Below, piece after piece: positions 18,001-27,088 of a stretch of 64,000 nt of DNA; the stretch's first letter is position 1, and each line of letters starts with the position of its first letter. The DNA is taken from NCBI RefSeq assembly GCF_021310995.1, contig NZ_CP054151.1, forward strand, positions 124,001-188,000, written 5' to 3'. A program made the position numbers and the translations under genes. This stretch comes from Agrobacterium vaccinii (GTDB lineage Bacteria; Pseudomonadota; Alphaproteobacteria; Rhizobiales; Rhizobiaceae). The notes beneath the pieces are model-generated. The model had not been told where the DNA came from. It saw only the letters and a list, made by a program, of their open reading frames with translations, and searched no databases.

Positions 18001-18575
18001 AAAGCTGGCTCCTGCCCAGTTCTTGAGGCGGAAATGCTCCAAGTATAAGCGTGGGTAGCTACGCCCTGCCTCTCCCGGGGCGTTCCATATCGCGCGACCG
18101 AATTCTGGTTCTACATGCCACAAATGGGCCTGCGCAATTGCCGCTTTGGACAACACGTTCACGAATATCATTTGATATCGGTGCGGTCATCAGATGCTGG
18201 CCTCCATCCAGCCAACATCAGTGAATCACATCAGAACTGATTTGGGAGCCAAACCCGATTTAGAAAAACGTGGAAACGCTCTAGGTTCTGGTCGAAATGG
18301 ACGGCGAATGCCACGTTTTCTAAGGCGAGATTGGACAAATACATGCAGAAGCCGGCTCGTATCGCGACGCATTTCCATGTGGCGTAAAATGTTCTTACGA
18401 AATAGACAGCGTGCTGGGCGCTAACCCTGGGGAACAGGATATTTCGGCTCTGGTGTATAGTGGTTGCCGTCTGCATGTGCTTCGATCCGGAATCTTCCAT
18501 CGAATGCGCGAGGAGTATCTTTTGCTGGCCATTTCGTGGCTGAACCGCCATACGACCTTTGAAAATGAAACAACG
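18001..18575. other. 575-base gap without a recognisable gene; possible decayed coding remnant
   Basis: No RNA gene, transposon end or convincing promoter was recognised. From about 18334 to 18620 a plus-strand frame stays open and reads protein-like (for example the segment EEYLLLAISWLNRHTTFENE). It has no plausible start and is preceded by stops, which would suit a gene remnant, but I do not recognise it. It runs antisense into the 3' end of the next gene. AllA and the NACHT-FGE gene converge here. Confidence 0.35.
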
Positions 18576-20600
18576 CTACCGCGAAACCACGATCCGAAAT
18601 CCATTGCCGCGCCAGAAGCCATCCGGTTCGAGGCTTCCCCGGTATGTGCAGCAGGCTTTCAGTTTACCGCTTGAAAAGCAGCCTCCGCGCAGAACGCGCC
18701 GGATTGACGGTGCCGCATCCGCAGCTTCACGCTCATCGTTCGAATAGGGATATTCGAAGTCGGGCGTTGCCATATCGTCGCCCCACAGCGTGGTGCACCA
18801 CTCCCAGACCTGACCGACCATATCGTAGCAGCCATAGGGTGAACGCCCTTTCGGAAACAGGCCAACCGTGCAGGTGGTATTGAAGCCGGCCTCTTCCGAA
18901 TTCGCCGCATCGTCCATCCAAGCATGTCCCCAAGGATAGCTGAGGACATCCGGCCCTATATCCGGCTGGTCGCCGCGCGCGGCACGCTCCCATTCCGGTT
19001 CCGTCGGCAATCGCACGAATTCGTCTGCCGAAATACGCCCTTGCACACGCCAGCGATGCGTCAACCAGTCACAATAGGCTCGTGCATCGTGCCATGTCAG
19101 GTCGGTCGCAGGAGCACTGCGTCGGTCATCCGAAAACCCGTCCGGGCTGCGCCACAGCCGGTTCGTGTCGCGCACGAAGGCACCATAGGCACTGTTGGTC
19201 ACCGGATAAAGGCCGATACGAAAGGCGTCGACGGTAACTGGATGAGGCGGTGCTGAATTGGGATGGCTGTGAGAGCCGAAGGTGAATTCCCCACCTGTAA
19301 CATCTGCCAATGCATCGAGTTCGCGCGGGTCACCCCATAGCGAGAGCCTGCGGCCCGCCGTCTCACGTTCCGGCGCTGAGAGCGCTCCGTGGCTGACGAT
19401 TTTTTGCAAATGCGCCGCAATGCGGTCACGCAGAGGTCCTGTGGCCGTCACCATATCCGCCGCCAGCAACGCGCCCCGCAGAACCGCATCACCCTCGCCT
19501 TCTATCAGCGCTTCAACCAGGGCGCTGGCCTCATTCTTGCCGGAAAGACGCGCAGCAAGGCTTGTCATGACCGGTGCCCAAAGGCCTGGCTTCTTGCGAA
19601 AATGTTCAACGGCCAAATCAGCGGGCTTGGATGCCAGATGCACCGCCGCCAGCAATTGCCGCACGCGGGTGATGGGCATGATGGTCGGGTCATCCACCTC
19701 GGCTGTCAGCGCATCGAGCGCCAGACCACAAAAGAGGTCGCTGGTCTGAGCATCACCGGAAATCTTTGCAAGCCAGCTGTCGGTGATGGTCTCGGCGCTC
19801 TCACCCACATCGCCGCCATGCATGGCCATGACGAACTGCGCGGGATTGGCCGCGGCAGTGCCAAGAGCAATCCCTGTCGCGCCGAGATCGAGGCCCGCCA
19901 GTCGCAAAGCCGTGTCCCGACGTTGGCTTTTCAGAAGCGGCAGCAGATCATAGCGCACATAGCCCGCGGGAAGCGCCCAGCTCTTGACGACAGAGACCTC
20001 GCCGAGTGCAAGCAGCTTCACAGCCGGATGGCGGCTCTGGAACGCCAGCGCTTCGGCAAGCAGCTGACACCCTGCGTCACCGGCCGCCTCTATGCCATCG
20101 AGGATCAGCAAAAGCCCAAGGTCCGCATGGAGCGCAACATCCGTGGAAGATGCGAGCAGTTCCTCGAAAGTTTTTGACGGGTCTACAGTCAGATAGAGCG
20201 GCACAACACCGCCCAGGGTCCATTGCTCATCATGCACTGCACCGAGATCGTTGCGCGGAATGGCGCGGGGCGCAAAGTCACCTTGCACGAGTGAGAACGC
20301 CAGATGCTTCGCAAACGTGGTCTTGCCGCTTCCAGTCTCCCCTGTCAGCAGGAGTGCTGGATAATCGCGCACCATTTCCAGCGCCGAGAAATAGACGGCG
20401 GGTTCGGGTTCTGCCTGATCGGTCAGCTTGCGCAGGCCCTTGGCCGCCTTGTCCTCAAATGTAAAGTTGACGAGCAGCGGAATATAACCCGTCGCCAGAT
20501 CGACAATCGAGGCATCCGGCAGTGCAAAAAGCTGAGCGGCACCAAACTCGCGTGCTTGCGAAATCAGGCTGTCCGCCGCGTCTATGTCCTCATTGTTCAT
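18576..20600 (-). CDS. NACHT-like P-loop ATPase fused to a formylglycine-generating-enzyme-like domain
   Basis: A 674-residue soluble protein with two parts. At the N-terminus is a STAND/NACHT-like ATPase with Walker A GETGSGKTT (87-95), a VVPLYLTVD strand near 132-140 and Walker B LLLILDGIEA (163-172). A helical middle part follows. From about residue 430 there is an FGE-sulfatase (SUMF1/EgtB/PvdO) domain, with GGEFTFGSHS, the diagnostic PTEPEWERAARG, GQVWEWC and RGGCF segments. The canonical copper-binding C-x4-C of true formylglycine generators is not in place, so oxidase activity is doubtful. The start overlaps the VOC gene stop, making it the last gene of the peptide-type transporter operon. 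The biological role is unknown. Confidence 0.85.
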   Translation of the reverse strand: MNNEDIDAADSLISQAREFGAAQLFALPDASIVDLATGYIPLLVNFTFEDKAAKGLRKLTDQAEPEPAVYFSALEMVRDYPALLLTGETGSGKTTFAKHLAFSLVQGDFAPRAIPRNDLGAVHDEQWTLGGVVPLYLTVDPSKTFEELLASSTDVALHADLGLLLILDGIEAAGDAGCQLLAEALAFQSRHPAVKLLALGEVSVVKSWALPAGYVRYDLLPLLKSQRRDTALRLAGLDLGATGIALGTAAANPAQFVMAMHGGDVGESAETITDSWLAKISGDAQTSDLFCGLALDALTAEVDDPTIMPITRVRQLLAAVHLASKPADLAVEHFRKKPGLWAPVMTSLAARLSGKNEASALVEALIEGEGDAVLRGALLAADMVTATGPLRDRIAAHLQKIVSHGALSAPERETAGRRLSLWGDPRELDALADVTGGEFTFGSHSHPNSAPPHPVTVDAFRIGLYPVTNSAYGAFVRDTNRLWRSPDGFSDDRRSAPATDLTWHDARAYCDWLTHRWRVQGRISADEFVRLPTEPEWERAARGDQPDIGPDVLSYPWGHAWMDDAANSEEAGFNTTCTVGLFPKGRSPYGCYDMVGQVWEWCTTLWGDDMATPDFEYPYSNDEREAADAAPSIRRVLRGGCFSSGKLKACCTYRGSLEPDGFWRGNGFRIVVSR

Positions 20601-20980
20601 GGAAAGAGCTTTGCCACATCTGGGTTATGAAATCTCTGGATTTCGATGGCATAACCTGCGGGATCTTCAAAGAAAAAATGCTCGCAGAAGGTTCCACGCA
20701 GCATCTCCGACTGACCGGCAACGCCTGCTTCCCTCAACCGCTTGTGCCAACCCTCCACATCTTGAGAGACGATGGTCAGCAGCACGGCGCTCTTTTCCTG
20801 ATGTTTCAGATGACCGCGATTGCCATCAACAATGCCGAAATAGCAGTTTTCAGCGATGCGGTAGATGCGTGCCATTGTCTGATCGAGCACCAGTTCGAAG
20901 CCCAGAACCTCTTCATAAAACGGCAGGACAGCATGGATATCGTCGTAATAGAAGAAGGTGATCGAATAGTCTTTTTTCAT
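20597..20980 (-). CDS. VOC (glyoxalase/bleomycin-resistance) family protein
   Basis: A 127-residue single-module vicinal-oxygen-chelate protein. It begins with the ITFFYYDDIHAVLPFYEEVLGF pattern, and its last strand contains FFEDPAGYAIEIQRF with the usual metal-ligand Glu. AGGA lies about eight bases before the ATG at 20980; the longer open frame upstream overlaps the binding-protein gene and is ignored. Its stop overlaps the NACHT-FGE start, so the two are probably translated together. The family covers lyases, dioxygenases and ligand-binding proteins, so the function is open. Confidence 0.8.
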   Translation of the reverse strand: MKKDYSITFFYYDDIHAVLPFYEEVLGFELVLDQTMARIYRIAENCYFGIVDGNRGHLKHQEKSAVLLTIVSQDVEGWHKRLREAGVAGQSEMLRGTFCEHFFFEDPAGYAIEIQRFHNPDVAKLFP

Positions 20981-20997
20981 TCTGTGCGTCCTCGTGT

Positions 20998-22383
20998 TCA
21001 GGCGATCGTCAGCGTGCCCTTGTGATCGATCGAAAGGCCGGCGATGTCCTTGCGCGCCGCGAAAACATCGACGGGATGCGCCAGATAAAGCCAGGGCGGA
21101 TTCGCGTTGAGATAGGTTAAGCAAGCGGCATAGGCGCGTTCACGGGTATCCTGCTCCACTGCCGCATTGGCCGCCGCGATCAGCCGTTCGGCTTCAGGAT
21201 CGTCGTAACCTTGCCACCACACGGCTTTCGTGACGCTCGATATCTTGTCATTGAGAATGCGGTAGGTGCTGTGCGGCGAGGAATCGAATATCGCCAGATC
21301 GCCCATCTTCTTAGCGCCAATCTGGCGGGCATATTCCGGCCGGTCGTTTTCGACCTCGATTTCTACCTCAAACCCAACAGCTTCAAGTGCGTTGGCCACG
21401 AACCGGCTGATTTCCGGCGCACGCTCCGGCATGAAAGTGGGCGTGCGAAGCTTTATCTTGCGGTCTCCATCTACCTCGGTCAGCAAGGCACGCGCCCGGT
21501 CGCGATCATAGGCGATGGGTGAAAGCCCAGCCGTTTTCATGCCGAGATGAAAGGGACTGACGATGCTGGAAGACGGCACGGCAAGATCGCCAAATATTTC
21601 GTGGCATATGGCCGCCGTATCCACCGCGTGATTGGCCGCTAACCGTGCCTCGGGAAACCGGAAAATGCCCTCGCTGCAATTGAGGTAATACATGACCGAC
21701 AACGTGTTGACAGCCCTGCCCCATTGAAAGGCATCATCGAACTCCAGCTTGCCCTCGACCCGCTCCAGATTGAGCGCGGCATCGACCTTGTCGGATTTCA
21801 ATAGTGCGTAGCGTTGGTCGGCGGACGGTTCGCAAAGCGCGATGATGCGCTGCGGTTCTGCATTACCGGAGACACGCTCCAGTTCAGTTCGGACCTTGGT
21901 TTCGAAATTCAGAACGCGGAATGGCCCTGTACCCAGAACCGGCGTGCCGTCAGGTGCGAAGCGGCAGATGTAAAACTCTGAGAAGATATCGAGAATATCG
22001 GCGATGGGATGGGGGTTGCGCACCACAATCGCTCCGTCACCATCCGCCACGATCTCGGCATCGGCAAGATAGCGGGCATAGGACCATTTCATGCCGAACG
22101 TATCGACGGCCTCCAGAATGCCATCGATGAAGTCGGTGATATCGGAAGCGACACAAGGCTTACCGTCATGGAACACAGCGCCTTCGCGAATGACGAAGCG
22201 CCATTCGCGTCCATCTGGTCTGTGCGTCCAATGCGAGAACAGGGCGGGCAAGACCTGGCCGTCATTCCATTTCAGCAGCGGTTCGAACACAAGATTTTTC
22301 AGCGTCAGAATACTGGTGTCATCCGTCACCCGTGCCGGTGGCAGGAAATCGACTTTTTCGAGGGCTATAGTCAGAGTGGACAT
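20998..22383 (-). CDS. Peptide/nickel-type ABC solute-binding protein lacking a signal peptide
   Basis: A 461-residue family 5 (DppA/NikA-like) solute-binding protein. Family features include the VFEPLLKWNDG region, GREWRFVIREGAVFHDGKP and VLGTGPFRV. The N-terminus reads MSTLTIALEKVDFLPPARV, with no hydrophobic signal core. The ATG at 22383 has TGAGG five bases before it, and no upstream in-frame extension supplies a signal (the extra 17 codons are not hydrophobic). It would therefore stay in the cytoplasm unless exported unusually. It lies in the transporter operon that already has a secreted binding protein. Confidence 0.85.
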   Translation of the reverse strand: MSTLTIALEKVDFLPPARVTDDTSILTLKNLVFEPLLKWNDGQVLPALFSHWTHRPDGREWRFVIREGAVFHDGKPCVASDITDFIDGILEAVDTFGMKWSYARYLADAEIVADGDGAIVVRNPHPIADILDIFSEFYICRFAPDGTPVLGTGPFRVLNFETKVRTELERVSGNAEPQRIIALCEPSADQRYALLKSDKVDAALNLERVEGKLEFDDAFQWGRAVNTLSVMYYLNCSEGIFRFPEARLAANHAVDTAAICHEIFGDLAVPSSSIVSPFHLGMKTAGLSPIAYDRDRARALLTEVDGDRKIKLRTPTFMPERAPEISRFVANALEAVGFEVEIEVENDRPEYARQIGAKKMGDLAIFDSSPHSTYRILNDKISSVTKAVWWQGYDDPEAERLIAAANAAVEQDTRERAYAACLTYLNANPPWLYLAHPVDVFAARKDIAGLSIDHKGTLTIA

Positions 22384-22390
22384 GGTTGCC

Positions 22391-23230
22391 TCAGTCGAGT
22401 TCGTTGCGACGGCGCGGATTGAACCAATCGGCAAGGGAATCGCCGATCAGGTTGAAGGAGAGCACCGCAAGCAGGATCGCCATGCCGGGGGCGAGCGCCA
22501 CCCAGGCGGCACTGCGCACGAATTGCAGGTTGGCGGACACATCCGCACCCCACTCCGCCATGGGCGGCTGCGCACCAAGTCCCAGAAAACCGAGGCTTGC
22601 GGTTTGCAGAATGGCACTGCCAAGCGCCAACGTCGATTGCACCAGCAGCGGCCCAAGACCGTTGACGAAGACATAGCGGAAGAGAATGCGCGGCGTCGGT
22701 AGCCCAAGCGAAACCGCCGCCTCGACATAGGGCTTGACGGAAATGCTAAGCGCTTGGCTGCGGGCGACGCGGGCAAATTGCGGGGCAAGCGTGATGGCAA
22801 CGGCCAGCATCGCATTTTCAAGGCTCGGGCCGAAGGCAGCAGCAAGCGCAATGGCCAGCACAAGGGCCGGAAACGCCAGAATGGCATCCACGATGCGCAT
22901 GACGACACTATCAAACCAGCCACCGAGAAAACCCGCCAGCATGCCGATGGTCACGCCAACCACAAAAGCGATGGCCACAACGCCCACGCCAATGGCCAAT
23001 GTGGCGCGACCGCCATACATGATGCGCGTGAAGATATCGCGCCCAAAGGCATCCGTGCCAAGCCAATGTTCGAAACTCGGCGCGGCCAGCTTGTGAAGCA
23101 CATCCAGCTTGGTTGGCGAATAGGGCGAGATCATCGGCCCGAACACGATCACGCAGACCAGCGATAGCAGGATGATACTGCCCGCCAGAGCCAGCGTGTT
23201 TTTGCGCAGGAAGTTGAAAAACTCTGACAT
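22391..23230 (-). CDS. Dipeptide/nickel-type ABC permease (DppC family)
   Basis: A 279-residue inner-membrane permease. The N-terminal cytoplasmic stretch and first helix (LAGSIILLSLVCVIVFG) are followed by the DppC hallmark HWLGTDAFGRDIFTRIMYGGR. The EAA-type loop and LGLGAQPPMAEWG near the C-terminus complete the family pattern. The start is the ATG at 23230; the longer open frame upstream is the wrong-frame shadow of the DppB gene. Five bases separate it from DppB and seven from the next gene. It works with 23236-24246 and the fused ATPase at 27180-28982. Confidence 0.92.
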   Translation of the reverse strand: MSEFFNFLRKNTLALAGSIILLSLVCVIVFGPMISPYSPTKLDVLHKLAAPSFEHWLGTDAFGRDIFTRIMYGGRATLAIGVGVVAIAFVVGVTIGMLAGFLGGWFDSVVMRIVDAILAFPALVLAIALAAAFGPSLENAMLAVAITLAPQFARVARSQALSISVKPYVEAAVSLGLPTPRILFRYVFVNGLGPLLVQSTLALGSAILQTASLGFLGLGAQPPMAEWGADVSANLQFVRSAAWVALAPGMAILLAVLSFNLIGDSLADWFNPRRRNELD

Positions 23231-23235
23231 CCGGC

Positions 23236-24246
23236 TCACTTCATCTTCTTGCGGACACGCGGGTCCAGAACGCCGTAGAGAACATCCACCACGATGGAGG
23301 TGAAGACGAACAGCAGCGCAAACACCAGCGTCGTACCTTGAATGATAGGATAGTCGCGGTTCTTGATCGCCTCGAACATGTAGCGCCCGATACCGGGCCA
23401 TGCGAAAATCGTTTCGGTCAGGATCGCGCCGCCCAGCATTTCGGCAAATTTCAGACCGACAACCGTGATGGCCGGCAGCAGGGAATTGCGCAATCCGTGG
23501 CCCAGAATGACATCCTTGCGCCGCAGGCCCTTCGCCTTGGCCGTGCGGATGAAATCCTCGCCCATCACTTCCAGCATGGTGTTGCGTACGAAACGCCCAA
23601 GGGTCGCTCCGAGAAAGGCAGCCAGCACGGCGGTGGGCAGGATCAAATGTTGCAGCGCGCTCCAGGCGGCTGCCCAGTTTCCGGTGATGATGCCGTCCAG
23701 AATGGCAAACCCCGTCACCGGTTCGGCAATGATGAATGAACTCATCCGGCCCGAAACAGGCAGCCACCCGAGATAGGTGGCGAACACCAGTTGCAGGATC
23801 AGCGCCAGGAGAAAGGCGGGCATCGAAACCCCAACGAGCGAAACGACGCGAGTGATATGGTCGAATGGCGAATTCGGGCGCGTGGCAGATAAAACGCCGA
23901 TGGGAATGCCGATGATGATGGCGACCATGACCGCCAAAACCGAAAGCTCGATCGTGGCGGGCAGGCGTGTGAGAATTTCATGTGCCACCGGCTGGCCGGT
24001 TTTCAAGGATACGCCGAAATCGCCTTGCAGCAGACCGGTAACATAGTTGAAAAACTGGACGGGGAAAGCCTGATCGAGATCCAGTTGCGCACGGAGTGCA
24101 TCGATTTGCTCCTGCGTCGCACCGGGGCCGAGCAAGGTCACTGCCGGATCGCCGGGAATGAACCGCACCAGCGAAAACACGATGATCAGCACGATACACA
24201 TGACAGGTATCAAGGCGATCAACCGGCGTGTAATAAAACTGGCCAT
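23236..24246 (-). CDS. Dipeptide/nickel-type ABC permease (DppB family)
   Basis: A 336-residue permease. The opening FITRRLIALIPVMCIVLIIVFSL followed by RFIPGDPAVTLLG is the classic DppB start. The TAKAKGLRRKDVILGHGLRNSLLPAIT stretch contains the coupling EAA loop. The ATG at 24246 is chosen because the family begins there; 38 extra upstream codons lack homology-like features. The gene follows the secreted binding-protein gene by 92 bases. Confidence 0.92.
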   Translation of the reverse strand: MASFITRRLIALIPVMCIVLIIVFSLVRFIPGDPAVTLLGPGATQEQIDALRAQLDLDQAFPVQFFNYVTGLLQGDFGVSLKTGQPVAHEILTRLPATIELSVLAVMVAIIIGIPIGVLSATRPNSPFDHITRVVSLVGVSMPAFLLALILQLVFATYLGWLPVSGRMSSFIIAEPVTGFAILDGIITGNWAAAWSALQHLILPTAVLAAFLGATLGRFVRNTMLEVMGEDFIRTAKAKGLRRKDVILGHGLRNSLLPAITVVGLKFAEMLGGAILTETIFAWPGIGRYMFEAIKNRDYPIIQGTTLVFALLFVFTSIVVDVLYGVLDPRVRKKMK

Positions 24247-24338
24247 TCTCTGCCCACTCACATCATCGAAAAATGATCTGCACCGGTTTCCCGTTTCAGA
24301 TCGGATCATCGGGCGCGCAGGGTGCGCGCCCGGAAAGG

Positions 24339-25904
24339 CTACTTCTTGGACACGCCCCAATATTCATTGAGTGGCGGTGCACTGTTGACGACGAGGCCTT
24401 CGACATTGGCGCGCTGGAAGACGATCAGCTTGGGGCTGAAGAGATAAACGCCGGGAACGCGCTTGACGATTTCTTCCTGCACCTGATGATACAATGCCGT
24501 GCGTGCCGGGACATCTACAGTCTGCTGCGCTTTCAGGATCAGATCATCCAGCGCCTTGTCTTCCGGCATACGGAACGTCATAGCCGAGTTGGCGAGCGAC
24601 GATAAGTATCCGATAGTGATGTGCGCATCCGGATCGTTGTACCAGGGCTGGCGACCATCAAGTGCTGCATCGAACTGGCCTGCGGTCTGAAGGGCGCGGT
24701 ACGCCGGGAACTCGGTCTGCTCGATGGTGGCGTTGATGCCGATATCGGCCAGATTGGCCTGCACATAGGTGGCAACGGCTGCCCAGAGCGGGCCCTGGAA
24801 ACTGTAAAGCTTCAGCTGGATTGTGGAGGCATCGACACCTGCTTCCCCGAGCAGCTTCTTCGAAGCTTCAGGATCATAATTCGGCGCCAGATCCTTGATC
24901 TTTGGATCGAACGCCCAGCTGTTGGTGGTCAATGGACCATAGACGCGTTCGGCAGTGCCACCGAACACGCCTTCCAGCAGGCCATCATAATCAATGGCAT
25001 GGGCGACGGCCTGACGTACGCGGATATCCGCGAACGGACCGTCTTTCTTGCTGTTGTTGAATTCAAGCTGGCGGATGATCTGGCTGGGTGCCTCAAGAAT
25101 CTTCACATCGCCATTGGACTTGAGTGCTGCAATGTCTTCAGCCGCAATGGCGGAAAGCTGGCCCTGCTGCTGCACCACATCGACGCCGCCGCTTTCAAGC
25201 TCCAGACGACGAGTCGAGGCCTCCGGGATGACGCGGTAGATGATGCGCGAAAGCTTCGGCGCACCACGGAAATAATCCGGATTGGCTTCCAACACCACAT
25301 TGGTATCGGCCTGTGCGCTCTTGAAGGCAAAGGGGCCGGTGCCGACCGGGTTGGCAGCAAATTTGTCGCCAAACTTCTCGACGGCAGCAGGGCTGACGAT
25401 GGCCGACTGCGGCTGCGCCAGAATGGAGAGGAAGGCCGGATAAGGCTCTGTGAGGCTGATCTTCACTTCTGTGGGTGAAACGACCGCGATGTCCTTGATG
25501 AGGCCGAAAGTCGCCTTGACGTAGGAATTTGTGGCCTTGGTACGCTCCAGCGAGAACTTAACCGCAGCAGCATCAAAAGGCGTGCCATCCTGAAACTTGA
25601 CGCCTTCGCGGATTTTGAAGTCGAACTCTTTACCGTCGGCAGACACAGTCCAGCTGGACGCCAGTCGGCCTTCCAACGCCTTGAAGTCCGGCGCAGTCCA
25701 GGCAACCAGCGTATCGAAAACATTGAGAATGATCTCGCTGCCGATCGGTTCGGCCTTGTTGGTGCCGGGCTCTAAGCTGACGGGATCGGATGGGACGGCG
25801 ATGACGAGTGTTTTCAACTGGTCATCACTCTGCGCGTTGACCGCGCCTGCAAACAGCGGAACAGCCACAAAGGCTACGGCGGCTAGTCCTTTAAAGAGTT
25901 TCAT
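24339..25904 (-). CDS. Peptide/nickel-type ABC periplasmic binding protein
   Basis: A 521-residue family 5 binding protein. The first 26 or so residues form a Sec signal ending near AGAVNAQS. TLVIAVPSDPVSLEPG, DGKEFDFKIREGVKFQDGTPFDA and NPVGTGPFAFKS are typical family landmarks. Two ATGs lie six bases apart; the second (25904) has AAAGGG at better spacing. It heads an operon running through two permeases to the NACHT-FGE gene. A palindrome shared with two other control regions of this block lies about 90 bases upstream (25991-26010). Confidence 0.92.
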   Translation of the reverse strand: MKLFKGLAAVAFVAVPLFAGAVNAQSDDQLKTLVIAVPSDPVSLEPGTNKAEPIGSEIILNVFDTLVAWTAPDFKALEGRLASSWTVSADGKEFDFKIREGVKFQDGTPFDAAAVKFSLERTKATNSYVKATFGLIKDIAVVSPTEVKISLTEPYPAFLSILAQPQSAIVSPAAVEKFGDKFAANPVGTGPFAFKSAQADTNVVLEANPDYFRGAPKLSRIIYRVIPEASTRRLELESGGVDVVQQQGQLSAIAAEDIAALKSNGDVKILEAPSQIIRQLEFNNSKKDGPFADIRVRQAVAHAIDYDGLLEGVFGGTAERVYGPLTTNSWAFDPKIKDLAPNYDPEASKKLLGEAGVDASTIQLKLYSFQGPLWAAVATYVQANLADIGINATIEQTEFPAYRALQTAGQFDAALDGRQPWYNDPDAHITIGYLSSLANSAMTFRMPEDKALDDLILKAQQTVDVPARTALYHQVQEEIVKRVPGVYLFSPKLIVFQRANVEGLVVNSAPPLNEYWGVSKK

Positions 25905-25990
25905 GGGCATGACCCTTTCGCGGTCTGATCGAGGCATTGTGCAGCCTCTGCTGGCTTCATGCTGTCAGTATAATCGCGGCTCGCGCCTCT

Positions 25991-26010
25991 GATATTCCAC
26001 GAAATATATC
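25991..26010. promoter_or_regulatory. Candidate operator, copy 3 of the GATAT/ATATC palindrome
   Basis: The sequence GATATTCCACGAAATATATC has outer half-sites GATAT and ATATC ten bases apart and a central CG. It matches the copy at 29855-29872 at 15 of 18 aligned positions. It lies 87 bases upstream of the secreted binding-protein start, suitable for control of the transporter/NACHT-FGE operon by the GntR regulator at 29024-29716. Binding is inferred. Confidence 0.6.
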
Positions 26011-26144
26011 ATCGCTTTTTAGACTGTAAAGGTAATCTGCGATCAATTTGAACAAATAGCTAATATTGCTTATTCATTGTGCAAAAGAGGAAATATTATA
26101 GTGTCGTGAGCGGGATTTGAGCAAAATCTGAGCGCCAGATTCGC

Positions 26145-27002
26145 TCAACCAGGATAGGCACCGGTGACGACAGGACGCGTTGGATCGCTGACCCAGGCAG
26201 ACCACGACCCGGGATACATAGCCGCTTTGATGCCGATGGAGGCAAGCGCCAGCACCGTGTGTGCAGCCGACATTCCCGCCCCGCAATAGACACCGACCGG
26301 TTTCTTGCCATCGGCACCCAGCGCCCGATACATTTCGCGCAACGTCTCTCCGTCGGTGAAATTTCCGTAGTCCGTAACATTGTCAGGCGCTGGTGCACTC
26401 AAGGCATGGGGAATATGCCCGCGTGGTGGCTGGCCAGGCGCGACTTTCCCGCCAATGTAATTGGGCCGAATACGCGCATCGAGAAGAACACCATCGGTCG
26501 CCAGCTTCAGTGCATCGTCGGCACCAAGCTCAGCCATATGTCCCGGCAACAGAACGATGTCGCTCGGCACCGGTGTCGTGCTTTCATCCGTCACCGGCAT
26601 ATCCGCCGCAATCCACGCTGGAAAACCACCATCCAGTACCCGCACATCCGGCAGGCCTGCCCAGCGCAAGACCCACCACGCGCGCGCAGCCGTCATGCTG
26701 CGGTCAGCATCGTAAATGACGATGGTACTGTCAGGTCGCAGACCCCAGCTGCGTGCCTTGGCCTGAAGTTCTGCAATGTCAGGCAGGGGTCTCTGCCCCC
26801 CTTCGACGCTCGCAGGAGACTGAAAATCGGTATAGGCTTGCGTATCTATCGCGCCTGTGATCCGCTGCACCTTGAACGAGTTCTGGCCCGTATAGGGATT
26901 AATGGAGTGCACGGCGATGACCGTGACATCCGCACCAGAGGACAACATTTCTTGCAACTGTGCTGGCGTCAAAAGAACCGAAATGCGCGTCGTGTCAGAC
27001 AT
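26145..27002 (-). CDS. Thiosulfate/3-mercaptopyruvate-type sulfurtransferase (two rhodanese domains)
   Basis: A 285-residue protein with two rhodanese modules. The N-terminal inactive one carries TIVIYDADRSMTAARAWWVLRWAG and VRVLDGGFPAW. The C-terminal one contains LLDARIRPNYIGG, GHIPHA and the active-site loop VYCGAGMSAAHT with the persulfide-forming Cys. The loop sequence CGAGMS is nearer to the mercaptopyruvate type (CGSGVT) than to classical rhodanese (CRxGxT). GGAGAT precedes the ATG at 27002. It is divergent from the fused transporter ATPase, and a shared palindrome lies between them. Confidence 0.88.
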   Translation of the reverse strand: MSDTTRISVLLTPAQLQEMLSSGADVTVIAVHSINPYTGQNSFKVQRITGAIDTQAYTDFQSPASVEGGQRPLPDIAELQAKARSWGLRPDSTIVIYDADRSMTAARAWWVLRWAGLPDVRVLDGGFPAWIAADMPVTDESTTPVPSDIVLLPGHMAELGADDALKLATDGVLLDARIRPNYIGGKVAPGQPPRGHIPHALSAPAPDNVTDYGNFTDGETLREMYRALGADGKKPVGVYCGAGMSAAHTVLALASIGIKAAMYPGSWSAWVSDPTRPVVTGAYPG

Positions 27003-27088
27003 GGTGATCTCCGAATATCAGGGCTGAAAGGAGCTACCTCTCTTATCATGGTAAAATCATCCAACGCGAAAAGGATGACAAGCAATAA

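Noticed and set aside
18576-20600. Calling the NACHT-FGE protein EgtB (ergothioneine synthase) or a true formylglycine-generating enzyme
   Set aside because: No DinB domain or sulfatase partner is present and the FGE cysteine spacing is wrong; EgtD-type partners are also missing.
23231-23767. N-terminal extension of the DppC permease frame
   Set aside because: The extra codons are a wrong-frame reading of the DppB gene; the DppC family start matches the ATG at 23230.
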